Below, piece after piece: positions 45,612 through 56,841 of a DNA stretch of 64,000 nucleotides. Origin of the DNA: Pseudothauera lacus (GTDB taxonomy: Bacteria > Pseudomonadota > Gammaproteobacteria > Burkholderiales > Rhodocyclaceae); contig NZ_PZKC01000005.1 in the NCBI RefSeq assembly GCF_003034845.1, positions 186,001 to 250,000 of the forward strand. The letters run 5' to 3'. The notes beneath the pieces were generated by a model. That model ran no database searches. It was given only the letters and a program-made list of their open reading frames with translations, and was not told the DNA's origin. Position 1 is the first letter of the stretch; each line of letters starts with the position of its first letter. A program made the translations under genes and the position numbers.

Positions 45612-47411
45612 TCAGTCGCGGGCGATCTCGATCTGGTTGTCCACCTTCTGGCGCAGGCGGATGTGCAGCTCGCGCAGTTGCTTCTCATCGACCCCCGAAG
45701 GCGCATCGGTGAGCAGGCACTGGGCGCGCTGGGTCTTGGGGAAGGCGATGACGTCGCGGATCGACTCGGCGCCGGTCATCAGGGTGACGATACGGTCCAG
45801 GCCGAAGGCCAGGCCGCCGTGCGGCGGCGCGCCGTACTTGAGCGCGTCGAGCAGGAAGCCGAACTTCACCTGCTGCTCCTCGGGGCCGATGTTGAGCGCC
45901 TCGAAGACCTCGGCCTGCACGTCGGCGCGGTGGATACGCACCGAGCCGCCGCCGATCTCCCAGCCGTTGAGCGCGAGGTCGTAGGCCTTGGCCAGGCACT
46001 CGCCCGGATTGCTCTTGAGCAGTTCGAGGTGGCCGTCCTTCGGGCTGGTGAAGGGATGGTGGCAGGCGGTCCAGCGCTTGTCGTCCTCGTCGTATTCGAA
46101 CATCGGGAAGTCCACCACCCACACCGGGCACCAGGTCTCACCGGTGAGGTAGCCCTTCTCGTGGCCGAGCTTGACGCGCAGCGCGCCCAGCGCATCGTTG
46201 ACCACCTTGGTCTTGTCGGCGCCGAAGAAGATCAGGTCGCCGGACTGCGCGCCGGTACGCTCCAGGATGGTGGTGAGCGCCTTCTCGTGCAGGTTCTTGA
46301 CGATCGGCGACTGCAGGCCTTCCTCGTTGGGCTTGGCGGCGTCGTTGACCTTGATGTAGGCCAGGCCCTTGGCGCCATAGATGCCGACGAACCTGGTGTA
46401 CTCGTCGATCTCGCCGCGCGTCAGGCTGCCGCCGCCGGGCACGCGCATCGCCGCCACGCGCCCGCCGCTGGCGGCCGGGCCGGAGAACACCTTGAAGGCC
46501 ACGTCGGCCACCGCGTCGGTGACGTCGACCAGTTCCAGGGTGACGCGCAGGTCCGGCTTGTCGGAGCCGTAGCGGCGCATCGCCTCGGCGTAGGTCATGC
46601 GCGGGAAGGGGGCGGGCAGTTCGACGGCGAGCGACTCGCGGAACACGAAGCGGATCATCTCCTCGACCAGCGCGGTGATCTGCTGCTCGTCCATGAAGGA
46701 GGTTTCCAGGTCGACCTGGGTGAATTCCGGCTGGCGGTCGGCACGCAGGTCCTCGTCGCGGAAGCACTTGGTGATCTGGTAGTAGCGGTCGTAGCCGGCC
46801 ACCATGAGCAGCTGCTTGAAGAGCTGCGGCGACTGCGGCAGGGCGAAGAACTGGCCCGGATGCACGCGCGAGGGCACCAGATAGTCGCGCGCGCCTTCCG
46901 GCGTGCTCTTGGTGAGCATCGGCGTTTCGACGTCGATGAAACCCTGGGCGTCGAGGAAGCGGCGGAAGGCCATCGCCACCTTGTAGCGCAGCATCAGGTT
47001 CTTCTGCATCTGCGGGCGGCGCAGGTCGATGACGCGGTGGGTGAGGCGCACGTTCTCCGACAGGTTGTCGTCGTCGAGCTGGAAGGGCGGGGTGGCTGCG
47101 GCGTTGAGGACTTCGATGTCCTGGCACAGCACCTCGATCTCGCCCGAGGTCAGGTTGGCGTTCTCGGTGCCGGCCGGGCGGCGGCGCACGCGGCCGCTCA
47201 TCTTCAGCACGAACTCGTTGCGCACCGATTCGGCGATGGCGAACATCTCCGCACGGTCCGGGTCGCACACCACCTGCACCAGGCCTTCGCGGTCGCGCAG
47301 GTCGATGAAGATCACCCCGCCGTGGTCGCGGCGGCGATGTACCCAGCCGCAGAGGGTGACGGTCTGGTCGAGGTCGGCGGCAGTGACTTGGCCGCAGTAG
47401 TGGGTTCGCAT
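45612..47411 (-). CDS. aspS: Aspartyl-tRNA synthetase
   Basis: A class IIb aminoacyl-tRNA synthetase of 599 residues, the usual bacterial length with the GAD insertion. The N-terminal OB fold begins at [20 protein letters not shown]. The catalytic core has [11 protein letters not shown], motif 2 [18 protein letters not shown] and motif 3 GLAFGLDRI. It charges tRNA-Asp; in many betaproteobacteria it also mischarges tRNA-Asn for the GatCAB route, which cannot be told from sequence by eye. It follows the DUF502 gene by 35 bases and ends in a good terminator. Confidence 0.97.
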   Translation of the reverse strand: MRTHYCGQVTAADLDQTVTLCGWVHRRRDHGGVIFIDLRDREGLVQVVCDPDRAEMFAIAESVRNEFVLKMSGRVRRRPAGTENANLTSGEIEVLCQDIEVLNAAATPPFQLDDDNLSENVRLTHRVIDLRRPQMQKNLMLRYKVAMAFRRFLDAQGFIDVETPMLTKSTPEGARDYLVPSRVHPGQFFALPQSPQLFKQLLMVAGYDRYYQITKCFRDEDLRADRQPEFTQVDLETSFMDEQQITALVEEMIRFVFRESLAVELPAPFPRMTYAEAMRRYGSDKPDLRVTLELVDVTDAVADVAFKVFSGPAASGGRVAAMRVPGGGSLTRGEIDEYTRFVGIYGAKGLAYIKVNDAAKPNEEGLQSPIVKNLHEKALTTILERTGAQSGDLIFFGADKTKVVNDALGALRVKLGHEKGYLTGETWCPVWVVDFPMFEYDEDDKRWTACHHPFTSPKDGHLELLKSNPGECLAKAYDLALNGWEIGGGSVRIHRADVQAEVFEALNIGPEEQQVKFGFLLDALKYGAPPHGGLAFGLDRIVTLMTGAESIRDVIAFPKTQRAQCLLTDAPSGVDEKQLRELHIRLRQKVDNQIEIARD

Positions 47412-47446
47412 GGTCGTTCGGGTTCCGGCAGAAAACAGGATGAGGG

Positions 47447-48094
47447 TCAGGGGGCGCTCGCCCCGGGCTGGCCGCCCAGCAGGGCGGCGCGGGCTTCGGC
47501 ATGGCGTGGCGGTGGTGCTACCACGCCCATCGAGATGATGTACTTGAGGGCTTCATCCACGCTCATGTCGAGCTCGATGACGTCTTCGCGCGGCATCATC
47601 AGGAAGAAACCAGAGGTCGGGTTGGGCGTGGTCGGGACATAGACACTGACGTAGTCGCCGTGCAGGTGACGGGCGGCATCGCCGCCCGGTTGCCCGGTAA
47701 GGAAGGCAATGGTCCATGAGCCATGGCGCGGGTACTGCACCAGCAGGGCCTTGCGGAAGGCCTGGCCGGTACTCGAAAAAAGGGTGTCGGAAACCTGCTT
47801 GACACCGTAATAGAGCGACTTCACCACCGGGATGCGGCCGAGCAGGGCCTCCCAGTAACGCACCAGCTTCTGCCCCAGCACGTTGGCGGCGACGACGCCG
47901 GTGAGCAGCACCAGGGTGACGCTCACCAGCAGGCCGACACCCGGCAGGTTGAAGCCCAGCATCGCCCGTGGTTGCACGTCGGCGGGCAGCCACTCGATGA
48001 CCTGGTCAAGGGTGCCGATGATCCACGCCAGCACCATGAAGGTGATGGCGAGGGGAATCCAGATCAGCAGTCCGGTGACGAAGTATTTCTTCAC
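47447..48094 (-). CDS. DUF502 family membrane protein
   Basis: A 215-residue protein starting [19 protein letters not shown], with two N-terminal hydrophobic helices (about residues 5-30 and 52-75). Conserved stretches follow: [40 protein letters not shown] and [16 protein letters not shown], all typical of DUF502 (PF04367). Function unknown. It commonly sits next to aspS and an FmdB-like zinc-ribbon gene in betaproteobacteria, as here. Confidence 0.93.
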   Translation of the reverse strand: MKKYFVTGLLIWIPLAITFMVLAWIIGTLDQVIEWLPADVQPRAMLGFNLPGVGLLVSVTLVLLTGVVAANVLGQKLVRYWEALLGRIPVVKSLYYGVKQVSDTLFSSTGQAFRKALLVQYPRHGSWTIAFLTGQPGGDAARHLHGDYVSVYVPTTPNPTSGFFLMMPREDVIELDMSVDEALKYIISMGVVAPPPRHAEARAALLGGQPGASAP

Positions 48095-48112
48095 GCCGCG
48101 GGGTGTCCGGGC

Positions 48113-48376
48113 TCAGCCCGGGTGGCAGGCACAGCTGCCGCCGCAGCCTGCCGGCGCGGGGGCGGCCTCGCCCTGCGGCGCGGCCGGGCAGCTGGCACCC
48201 TTGAAATCGGTGGCATACCAGCCGCTGCCCTTGAGCTGGAAGCCCGCTGCCGACAGCAGCTTGACGTAGCTGGCAGTGCCGCACGACGGGCAGGTGCTGA
48301 GCGGTGCATCGCTCATCTTCTGGATGTGTTCCTTCTGGAACCCGCAGCTTTCACAACGATATTCGTAAATGGGCAT
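48113..48376 (-). CDS. FmdB family zinc ribbon protein
   Basis: An 87-residue putative regulatory or metal-binding protein. It begins MPIYEYRCESCGFQKEHIQK and has a second Cys pair in STCPSCG, giving a CxxC-CxxC zinc ribbon. The C-terminus is Ala/Gly/Pro rich with extra cysteines (GGSCACHPG). The family function is unknown. A GGAG ribosome-binding site lies upstream; the 116-base gap before it holds no other gene or clear terminator. Confidence 0.92.
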   Translation of the reverse strand: MPIYEYRCESCGFQKEHIQKMSDAPLSTCPSCGTASYVKLLSAAGFQLKGSGWYATDFKGASCPAAPQGEAAPAPAGCGGSCACHPG

Positions 48377-48492
48377 GACGACCTCCCGAAAGGCAAGCGT
48401 GCAAGTCTAGCGCAATGCGGCAATGCGGAAAAGCAAGCCTCCGCGCTCCGGCGTCAGCAAGGTGGGGGCGTCGCGGCTGCTTTCAAGAGCAC

Positions 48493-49344
48493 TCAGAAAA
48501 TGGCCAGGTAGTGGCGCGTGATCGCTTCGCCCCAGAACAGCGCGATGACGCCGGCGGCAGCGAGGTAGGGGCCGAAAGGGATGGGGACGTTGCGGCCGTG
48601 GCGGGCAAGGACGATGAGGGCGATGCCGACCGCGGCGCCGACCAGCGAGGACAGCAGGATGGTCAGCGGCAGCACCTGCCAGCCCAGCCATGCGCCGATG
48701 GCGGCGAGCAGCTTGAAGTCGCCGTAGCCCATCCCTTCCTTGCCGGTGAGGAGCTTGAAGAGCCAATACACCGACCACAGGGCGAGGTAGCCGGCCATCG
48801 CGCCGATCACCGCACTGGAGAGGTCGGTGTAGGTGCCGGCGAGGTTGAACAGCAGCCCACCCCACAGCAGCGGCAGCGTGAGGTCGTCGGGGAGGAGCTG
48901 GGTATCGAGGTCGATGAAGGCCAGTGCAATCATCGTCCACAGGAAGAACAGGGCGCCGAGCGCGGCGAGCCCGAAGCCGAAGTGCCAGGCGGCGTAGCCG
49001 CTGAGCGCGGCGCTGAGCAGCTCGACCACCGGATAACGGCCGCTGATCGGCGCCGAACAATGGCGGCAGCGTCCCCGCAGGATCAGGTAGCTGACCACCG
49101 GGATGTTCTCTACCGCGGTGATCAGGTGGCCGCAGTGCGGACAGCGCGAGCGTGGGGTGGCGAGATTGAAGCGCTCCTGGGAGGGCGCCGCTTCGCCCCG
49201 CAGTTCGGCCGCCTGGGCTTGCCATTCGCGTTCCATCATGCGCGGCAGGCGGTGGATGACGACGTTGAGGAAGCTGCCGACGAAGAGGCCGAGCACGGCC
49301 GCGACGACGCCGAAAGCGAGCGGCTGTTGGAGGAATTCTGTCAT
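48493..49344 (-). CDS. pilD: Type IV prepilin peptidase / N-methyltransferase
   Basis: PilD cuts the leader of type IV prepilins and methylates the new N-terminus. The 283-residue membrane protein starts MTEFLQQPLAFGVVAAV (a frame open to 49,428 is not used). The methylase part carries CPHCGH and CRHCSAP zinc-type cysteines, and the peptidase Asp residues are in FIDLDTQLLPDD and GMGYGDFKLLAAIG. It follows pilC with a small hairpin between them. The coaE/zapD genes often found after pilD are absent; the next gene is the FmdB-like one. Confidence 0.95.
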   Translation of the reverse strand: MTEFLQQPLAFGVVAAVLGLFVGSFLNVVIHRLPRMMEREWQAQAAELRGEAAPSQERFNLATPRSRCPHCGHLITAVENIPVVSYLILRGRCRHCSAPISGRYPVVELLSAALSGYAAWHFGFGLAALGALFFLWTMIALAFIDLDTQLLPDDLTLPLLWGGLLFNLAGTYTDLSSAVIGAMAGYLALWSVYWLFKLLTGKEGMGYGDFKLLAAIGAWLGWQVLPLTILLSSLVGAAVGIALIVLARHGRNVPIPFGPYLAAAGVIALFWGEAITRHYLAIF

Positions 49345-49354
49345 GGGAAGATGA

Positions 49355-49376
49355 GCGGGTGCCCGCAGGCACCCGC
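49355..49376 (-). other. Stable hairpin between pilC and pilD
   Basis: GCGGGTGCC and its exact complement form a 9-bp stem around a CGCA loop, 8 bases after the pilC stop and just before the pilD ribosome-binding site. There is no T-run. It may act as an attenuator or mRNA-processing site setting a lower level of PilD. Confidence 0.5.
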
Positions 49377-49384
49377 CGGAGGGG

Positions 49385-50620
49385 TCAGACCACGGCGCCG
49401 ATCTTGAAGATGGGCAGGTACATGGCAACCACCAGGCCGCCGATCACGGTGCCGAGGAAGACCATGATGATGGGCTCAAGGAGCTGCGACAGGCCGGCAA
49501 CGGCATCGTCGACTTCCTGCTCGAAGAAATCAGCGACCTTGCTGAGCATGGAGTCGAGCTGGCCGGATTCCTCACCGATGGAAACCATCTGCACCACCAT
49601 GGTGGGGAAGACGAAGGCGTTCTGCATCGCCACGGTGAGGCTGGTGCCGGTGCTGACTTCGCCCTGGATCTGCTTGGTGGCGGTGACGTAAACATGGTTG
49701 CCGGAAGCGCTGCCCACCGAATCGAGCGCTTCGACGAGCGGGACGCCGGCGGCAAACATCGTCGATAACGTGCGGGCCCAGCGCGCCACGGTGGCCTTGC
49801 GGATGATGTCGCCGATCACCGGCAGCTTCAGCACGGTACGGTCGACCGCGATCTGCATTGCCACCGAGCGCCGGTAGGTGTAGCCGATGGCGACGACGAT
49901 GCCGATGAGGATGCCGAAGATGACGTACCAGTAGTCGACGAAGAAGTCGGAGATGGCGATGACGATCTGCGTCGGTGCGGGAAGGTCGGCACCAAAGCTG
50001 GAAAAGACATTCTTGAACTCGGGAATCACGAACAGCATCATTACCGAGATCACCAGGGCGGCTACCACCATCACCGCGATGGGGTAGAACAGCGCCGACT
50101 TGATCTTGCTCTTGATGGCGAGGATCTTTTCCTTGTAGGTGGCGATGCGGTCGAGCAGGCTGTCGAGGATGCCGGCCTGTTCGCCGGCGGCGACGAGGCT
50201 GCAGAAGAGCTTGTCGAAATGCACCGGGTGCCTGCTGAAGGCCTGCGACAGGCTGAGGCCGGTTTCGACGTCGTTGCGCACTTCGTTGAGCAGGCGGGCC
50301 AGGGCGGGGTTGCCGGAACCCTTGATGCCGATGTCGAAAGCCTGCAGCAGCGGCACGCCGGCCTTCATCATGGTCGCCAGCTGACGGGTGAACAGGGCGA
50401 TGTCCTTGTCGGTAATCTTGCCGCCGCGCGACATGCGCTGCTTCTTGACCTTGCTGACCGTCACCCCCTGGCGCCGCAGGGTGGCCTGCACCACCGACTC
50501 CGCCGCGGCGCGCATTTCGCCGCGAATGATCTTGCCGCCCTTGTCCTTGCCTTCCCAGTGATAGAGATCTTCCTTGGGGCCGCCCTTCACTGGTCGGCTG
50601 GCGCGGGTTGCTGTGGCCAT
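49385..50620 (-). CDS. pilC: Type IV pilus inner membrane platform protein
   Basis: A 411-residue T2SSF-domain protein with two repeats of the GspF fold. Landmarks are LATMMKAGVPLLQAFDIG and the repeat TLSTMFAAGVPLVEALDSVG, FSRHPVHFDKLFCSLVAAGE and its counterpart MVSIGEESGQLDSMLS, and three hydrophobic helices (residues about 185-205, 230-250, 380-400). It anchors the motor ATPase PilB to the pilus base. It starts 16 bp after the pilB stop, in one operon. Confidence 0.96.
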   Translation of the reverse strand: MATATRASRPVKGGPKEDLYHWEGKDKGGKIIRGEMRAAAESVVQATLRRQGVTVSKVKKQRMSRGGKITDKDIALFTRQLATMMKAGVPLLQAFDIGIKGSGNPALARLLNEVRNDVETGLSLSQAFSRHPVHFDKLFCSLVAAGEQAGILDSLLDRIATYKEKILAIKSKIKSALFYPIAVMVVAALVISVMMLFVIPEFKNVFSSFGADLPAPTQIVIAISDFFVDYWYVIFGILIGIVVAIGYTYRRSVAMQIAVDRTVLKLPVIGDIIRKATVARWARTLSTMFAAGVPLVEALDSVGSASGNHVYVTATKQIQGEVSTGTSLTVAMQNAFVFPTMVVQMVSIGEESGQLDSMLSKVADFFEQEVDDAVAGLSQLLEPIIMVFLGTVIGGLVVAMYLPIFKIGAVV

Positions 50621-50636
50621 GAGTGTGGTCCTCGTG

Positions 50637-52364
<1,728 letters not shown>

Positions 52365-52433
52365 GTGTGCAATATTAACTAACTGACATTCGATCTTGCA
52401 CGCCGCCGCCCGGCTTGTAAAGGCCCGCGGCGC

Positions 52434-53738
52434 TCAGGGGTGTTCCAGAGAGTGTGTGGAGGCGTCCGGCCGGGTCTGGGGGCGGAACAGGCGTACCGTG
52501 CGCACCCGCCTATCCTGAGTCTGTACGACCTCGATCGGGGTGTCGGCGATCTTCAGCGACAGTCCGCCTTCAGGAATATCCTGCAGGTGCTCGAGGATCA
52601 GTCCGTTGAGGGTCTTGGGGCCGTCAAGCGGCAGGGAGAGGTCGAGCTTGCGGTTCAGCTCGCGCAGGTTGAGGCTGCCATCGACCAGCACGCTGCCGTC
52701 CTCGCCCCAGCATACGCGGTCGCCGCTGTCGGGCACGCTGGTGGTGAATTTGCCGATCAGTTCCTCGATGATGTCTTCCAGGGTCACCAGGCCGAGCAGT
52801 TCGCCGTATTCGTCCACCACCAGGGCGAGGCGCTGGTGGTTTTCCTGGAAGAACTGCAACTGCGAGTACAGCGGTGTGTCGGCGGGGATGAAGTAGGGTT
52901 TGCCGACCAGCTCGCGGATTGCCTCGGGCTCGAAGCCTTCCTCCAGAGTGTGGCCGAGCAGGCGGCGCAGGTGGAGGATGCCGATGACGCGTTCGGAGTC
53001 GTCTTCGAACACCGGCAGGCGGGTGTGGTAGCTGGTGGCGATGCGGCGGCGGATCTCCTCGGGCGGGGCGGAGAGATCGATGCTCTCGATGGCGCCGCGT
53101 GCGGTCATGACGTCTTCGACGGTGATGTTCTCGAGATCGAAGATATTGACCAGGATGCTGCGGTGCTTGCCGGGAATGTACTGCCCGGACTCCAGCACCA
53201 TGGCGCGCAGTTCTTCCAGTGACAGGCTGCTCGCCGCCGCGTCGCTCTGCGGCTGCAGGCGCAGGATGGAGAGCAGGCCGGCAACGAAGAGGTTGACGAA
53301 CCAGACCGCGAAATAGGACAGCTTCAGCAACGCGGTGAGCGGATAGCTGAGGATGGGGGCGAGGCGGTCGGCGTGGTGGGCGCCGATGACTTTCGGGGAG
53401 ATCTCCGAGAACACCAGGATCAGGAAGGTCAGGGCGACCGTGCCGGCGCCCAGCGCCCAGCGATCCTCGCCGAAGAGGTGAATGGTGATCACGCTCGACA
53501 GCGTCGCTGCGGCGATGTTGATCAGATTGTTGAACAGCAGGATCACGCCCAGCAGGCGATCGGTCTTGGCCAGCAGTTCAAGTGCAAGCCTGGCGCCGGT
53601 GTGGCCTGCGGCGGCCCTGGAGCGAAGCTTGTAGCGGTTGGCGGCCATCATGACCGTTTCGGTCATGGAAAAGGCCCCCGAGAAGATCAGCAGCAGAACC
53701 AGGGTGGCAAGCTGCGCGGGGAGAAGTGATTCGGACAC
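52434..53738 (-). CDS. CNNM/CorC-type membrane protein with CBS domains
   Basis: A 434-residue protein in the HlyC/CorC (YfjD) family. It has an N-terminal DUF21 domain with four hydrophobic segments (residues about 5-185, with FSGAFSMTETVMMAANRYKL), two CBS domains (about 205-320; VEDVMTARGAIESID and VVDEYGELLGLVTLEDIIEE) and a C-terminal CorC_HlyC domain (345-425; GSLNLRELNRKL). It is associated with magnesium or cobalt efflux. No operon partner is obvious; the pilB gene follows after 69 bases. Confidence 0.92.
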   Translation of the reverse strand: MSESLLPAQLATLVLLLIFSGAFSMTETVMMAANRYKLRSRAAAGHTGARLALELLAKTDRLLGVILLFNNLINIAAATLSSVITIHLFGEDRWALGAGTVALTFLILVFSEISPKVIGAHHADRLAPILSYPLTALLKLSYFAVWFVNLFVAGLLSILRLQPQSDAAASSLSLEELRAMVLESGQYIPGKHRSILVNIFDLENITVEDVMTARGAIESIDLSAPPEEIRRRIATSYHTRLPVFEDDSERVIGILHLRRLLGHTLEEGFEPEAIRELVGKPYFIPADTPLYSQLQFFQENHQRLALVVDEYGELLGLVTLEDIIEELIGKFTTSVPDSGDRVCWGEDGSVLVDGSLNLRELNRKLDLSLPLDGPKTLNGLILEHLQDIPEGGLSLKIADTPIEVVQTQDRRVRTVRLFRPQTRPDASTHSLEHP

Positions 53739-53819
53739 GCCGACTCGTCAGTTACGCGGGAATCCGAGTATTGGCGGGGGGGCTCCGGCTGTCAAGTGAT
53801 GAGCCGTTGTGTGCCCGTC

Positions 53820-54647
53820 TCAGTAGGCGCGGCTGAGCATCACCTCGATCACGAAGCGGCTGCCGACGTAGGCCAGCAGCAGGGCGACGAAGCCTGCCAG
53901 GGTCCAGCGCAGCGCCATGCGTCCGCGCCAGCCGCGGACGTGGCGGCCGATCAGCAGGATGCCGAAGAGCAGCCAGGACACCACCGCAAACACCGTCTTG
54001 TGGTCGAGTCGGAAGGCCTGCCCGAAGAGCGTTTCGGAAAAGGCGATGCCGGTGATCAGGGTGAGGGTGAGCAGCACGAAGGCGATGCCGATGAGGCGGA
54101 ACAGCAGCGCCTCCATGGTCAGCAGTGGCGGCAGGCTGGCGAGTGCGCGGGAAAAGCGGGCGTTGTGGAGCTGGCGCGCGGCCACGGCCATGAGCATGGC
54201 GTGCAGGGCGGCAAGGGTGAACAGGCTGTAGGCCAGCATGGCGATGATGAAGTGGGCGCGGAAGGCCGGCGAGCCGGCGTTGGTGAGCACGTGATCGCCG
54301 GGGAACAGCGCCGGCAGCAGGCTGCCACCGACGCCGGCGAACATCGCCAGCGCGTGCAGGCCGTCGAGGCGGGCGTAGAGGGTTTCCACCCAGTAGAAGC
54401 AGATCGCCAGCCACACCATCAACGAGATGGCCACGCCAAAGCCGAAGCGCATCTCGCCGCCGGCGAACAGGGCGCCGTGCAGTGCCGCGCCGTGGGCGAG
54501 CAGGGCGGCGAGCAGCACCAGACGCTCACGCAATGACATGCACTGGCGCGCGCCGGAGACGCCGCCGGCATGGCAGGCGCGCCAGAAATGCAGGCCCAGT
54601 GCGGCATACAGTGCCGCGGGCAGGAGATGAAGTAGAATCTTGACCAT
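53820..54647 (-). CDS. Cytochrome c assembly (CcsA/YpjD-like) membrane protein
   Basis: A 275-residue membrane protein with eight hydrophobic helices. The sequence around LTNAGSPAFRAHFIIAMLAYSLFTLAALHA and the late HKTVFAVVSWLLFGILLIGR gives the conserved haem-binding-type histidines of the CcsA/CcmF family; the short YpjD branch is commonly encoded next to ffh, as here. Its true role in cytochrome c maturation is unproven. It is divergent from ffh with only 41 bases between starts. Confidence 0.9.
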   Translation of the reverse strand: MVKILLHLLPAALYAALGLHFWRACHAGGVSGARQCMSLRERLVLLAALLAHGAALHGALFAGGEMRFGFGVAISLMVWLAICFYWVETLYARLDGLHALAMFAGVGGSLLPALFPGDHVLTNAGSPAFRAHFIIAMLAYSLFTLAALHAMLMAVAARQLHNARFSRALASLPPLLTMEALLFRLIGIAFVLLTLTLITGIAFSETLFGQAFRLDHKTVFAVVSWLLFGILLIGRHVRGWRGRMALRWTLAGFVALLLAYVGSRFVIEVMLSRAY

Positions 54648-54688
54648 AGCCTTCGCAGTTTACTCCAACGCCGAGATCCTCATACAAC

Positions 54689-56050
54689 ATGCTCGACAAT
54701 CTCACCCAGCGCCTCTCCAAGGTCGTCAAGTCCCTGCGTGGACAGGCCCGGCTGACCGAAGACAACATTCAGGAAGCGATGCGCGAGGTGCGCATGGCCC
54801 TGCTGGAGGCCGATGTCGCCCTGCCGGTGGTCAAGGACTTCGTCGCCCGTGTGCGCGAGAAGGCTGTCGGCCAGGAAGTGATCGGCTCGCTGACGCCGGG
54901 CCAGGCCCTGGTGGGGGTCGTGCACGACGAGCTCAAGGCCCTGATGGGGGGCACCCACAGCGGCCTCGACCTGGCGGCGCAGCCGCCGGCGGTGATCCTG
55001 ATGGCCGGCCTGCAGGGCGCGGGCAAGACCACCACCACCGGCAAGCTCGGCAAGCTGCTCACCGAGCGCATGAAGAAGAAGGTGCTGGCGGTGTCGGCCG
55101 ACGTCTATCGCCCGGCGGCGATAGAGCAGTTGAAGACCGTCGCCGCTCAGGCCGGCATCGAATTCTTCCCCTCGTCGGCCGATCAGAAGCCCGTCGACAT
55201 CGCCCTTGCTGCGCTCGACTACGCGCGCCGGCACTATTTCGACGTGCTGCTCGTCGATACCGCCGGCCGTCTGGCCATCGACGACGCCATGATGGCCGAG
55301 ATCAAGGCCCTCCATGCCGCAGTGAAGCCGGTCGAAACGCTCTTCGTCGTCGATGCCATGCTCGGCCAGGATGCGGTCAATACCGCACGCGCATTCAGCG
55401 AGGCGCTGCCGCTTACCGGCGTGGTGCTGACCAAGCTCGACGGTGACGCGCGCGGCGGTGCTGCGCTGTCGGTGCGCCACGTCACCGGCAAGCCGCTGAA
55501 GTTCGCCGGTGTCGGCGAGAAGCTCTCCGGGCTGGAGGAATTCCACCCCGAGCGCATGGCCAGCCGCATCCTCGGCATGGGCGACATCCTCGGCCTGGTC
55601 GAAGAGGCGCGCCGCGGTGTGGACGAGGACAAGGCCCGTGCCTTTGCGCAGAAGCTCAAGACCGGCAAGGGCTTCGACCTCAACGATTTCAAGGAACAGA
55701 TTGCCCAGATGCGCAGCATGGGCGGCATCGGCGCGATGCTCGACAAGCTGCCCGCACAGTTCGCCCAGGCCGCAGGCAAGCTGCAGGGCGGGGCGGAAGA
55801 GAAGGCCATCGGCCGCGTCGAAGGCATCATCAACTCGATGACTCCGCAGGAGCGCGCCAAGCCCGAGATCCTCAAGGCCAGCCGCAAGCGGCGCATTGCC
55901 GCCGGCGCGGGGGTGAGCGTGCAGGAGGTCAACCGCCTGCTCAACCAGTTCGAGCAAACCCAGAAGATGATGAAGCAGTTCTCCAAGGGCGGCATGCAGA
56001 AGATGATGCGCGGCCTCAAGGGCATGCTGCCCGGCGGCATGATGCGATGA
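54689..56050 (+). CDS. ffh: Signal recognition particle protein
   Basis: Ffh is the GTPase of the signal recognition particle and binds signal sequences together with 4.5S RNA. The 453-residue protein has an N domain (LTQRLSKVVKSLRGQARLTE), the G domain with GLQGAGKTTTTGKLG, VSADVYRPAA, DTAGRLAIDD and TKLDGDARGG, and a Met-rich M domain that ends in MRGLKGMLPGGMMR. No 4.5S RNA gene is seen nearby. The promoter must lie mostly in the divergent ccsA-like gene; a TAGAAT at 54,632 has no good -35 partner. It overlaps the next gene as ATGA. Confidence 0.97.
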   Translation: MLDNLTQRLSKVVKSLRGQARLTEDNIQEAMREVRMALLEADVALPVVKDFVARVREKAVGQEVIGSLTPGQALVGVVHDELKALMGGTHSGLDLAAQPPAVILMAGLQGAGKTTTTGKLGKLLTERMKKKVLAVSADVYRPAAIEQLKTVAAQAGIEFFPSSADQKPVDIALAALDYARRHYFDVLLVDTAGRLAIDDAMMAEIKALHAAVKPVETLFVVDAMLGQDAVNTARAFSEALPLTGVVLTKLDGDARGGAALSVRHVTGKPLKFAGVGEKLSGLEEFHPERMASRILGMGDILGLVEEARRGVDEDKARAFAQKLKTGKGFDLNDFKEQIAQMRSMGGIGAMLDKLPAQFAQAAGKLQGGAEEKAIGRVEGIINSMTPQERAKPEILKASRKRRIAAGAGVSVQEVNRLLNQFEQTQKMMKQFSKGGMQKMMRGLKGMLPGGMMR

Positions 56051-56841
56051 GTGCCTTGCTGCTGGCCATCGGCCGGGCGCTGCGCAGCCTGGGGCGGCGC
56101 GGGGTGCTCTGGCATCTGCTGTGGCCGGGGCTGGTGGCGGCGCTGATCTGGCTGCTGGTGGGTATTCTCAGCTGGAGCGTGCTGATCGCCACGGTGCTCG
56201 ACTGGGTGCTGGGCTGGCCGGGCCTGGGGGCCTGGCTGAGCAGCTCCGAGTCCGCCACTGCGGTGCTCGCGGTGCTGGTCAAGATCGCTGTCTTCCTGCT
56301 CTTCGTGCCGCTGATCTACATCACCGCCGCGGTACTCGTGGGGGCGGTGGCGTTGCCGCTGATCCTTGAGAAGGTGTCGGTGGCCGAATACGGCGATCTC
56401 GAACTGCGCCGTGGCGGCAGCGCCCTCGGCAGTGTGTGGAACACCGCCGCTGCCGCCACGCTGTTCGTCTGCGCCTTGCTGCTGTCGCTGCCCTTGTGGC
56501 TGATCCCCGGCCTCGGTCTGGTGATCACCGTTGCCCTCACCGCCTGGCTCAACCAGCGCGCCTTCGCCTACGATGCCCTGATGCTGCATGCCGATGCCGA
56601 CGAACTCGCCGCTCTGCCGCGCGTCCACCGGCTGCCCATGCTCACCCTCGGCGGGCTGGGGGCGCTGATGGCCTACGTGCCGGTCTTCAACATCCTCGCG
56701 CCGGCGTTCTGCGGGTTGACCTTCGTGCACTTCATGCTCGAATCCCTGCGTCGCGAGCGCGCCGAGCATGGTGTCACCCTGCTCGACCCTGAACCCCAGA
56801 CCTCGACCTCCGTGGAGCAGACATGGCATTTGGAGCCCTGA
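56047..56841 (+). CDS. EI24 domain membrane protein (CysZ-like)
   Basis: A 264-residue membrane protein with four main hydrophobic regions (residues about 25-60, 75-110, 140-175 and 205-225) and the conserved NQRAFAYDALMLHAD stretch and FNILAPAFCGLTFVH of the EI24 (PF07264) family. CysZ in E. coli carries sulfate; whether this one does is not known. It is coupled to ffh by ATGA and overlaps the CinA-like gene by 19 bp. Confidence 0.88.
   Translation: MSALLLAIGRALRSLGRRGVLWHLLWPGLVAALIWLLVGILSWSVLIATVLDWVLGWPGLGAWLSSSESATAVLAVLVKIAVFLLFVPLIYITAAVLVGAVALPLILEKVSVAEYGDLELRRGGSALGSVWNTAAAATLFVCALLLSLPLWLIPGLGLVITVALTAWLNQRAFAYDALMLHADADELAALPRVHRLPMLTLGGLGALMAYVPVFNILAPAFCGLTFVHFMLESLRRERAEHGVTLLDPEPQTSTSVEQTWHLEP

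Noticed and set aside
54648-54688. 4.5S RNA or other RNA gene next to ffh
   Set aside because: The gap is only 41 bases and has no conserved SRP RNA loop.
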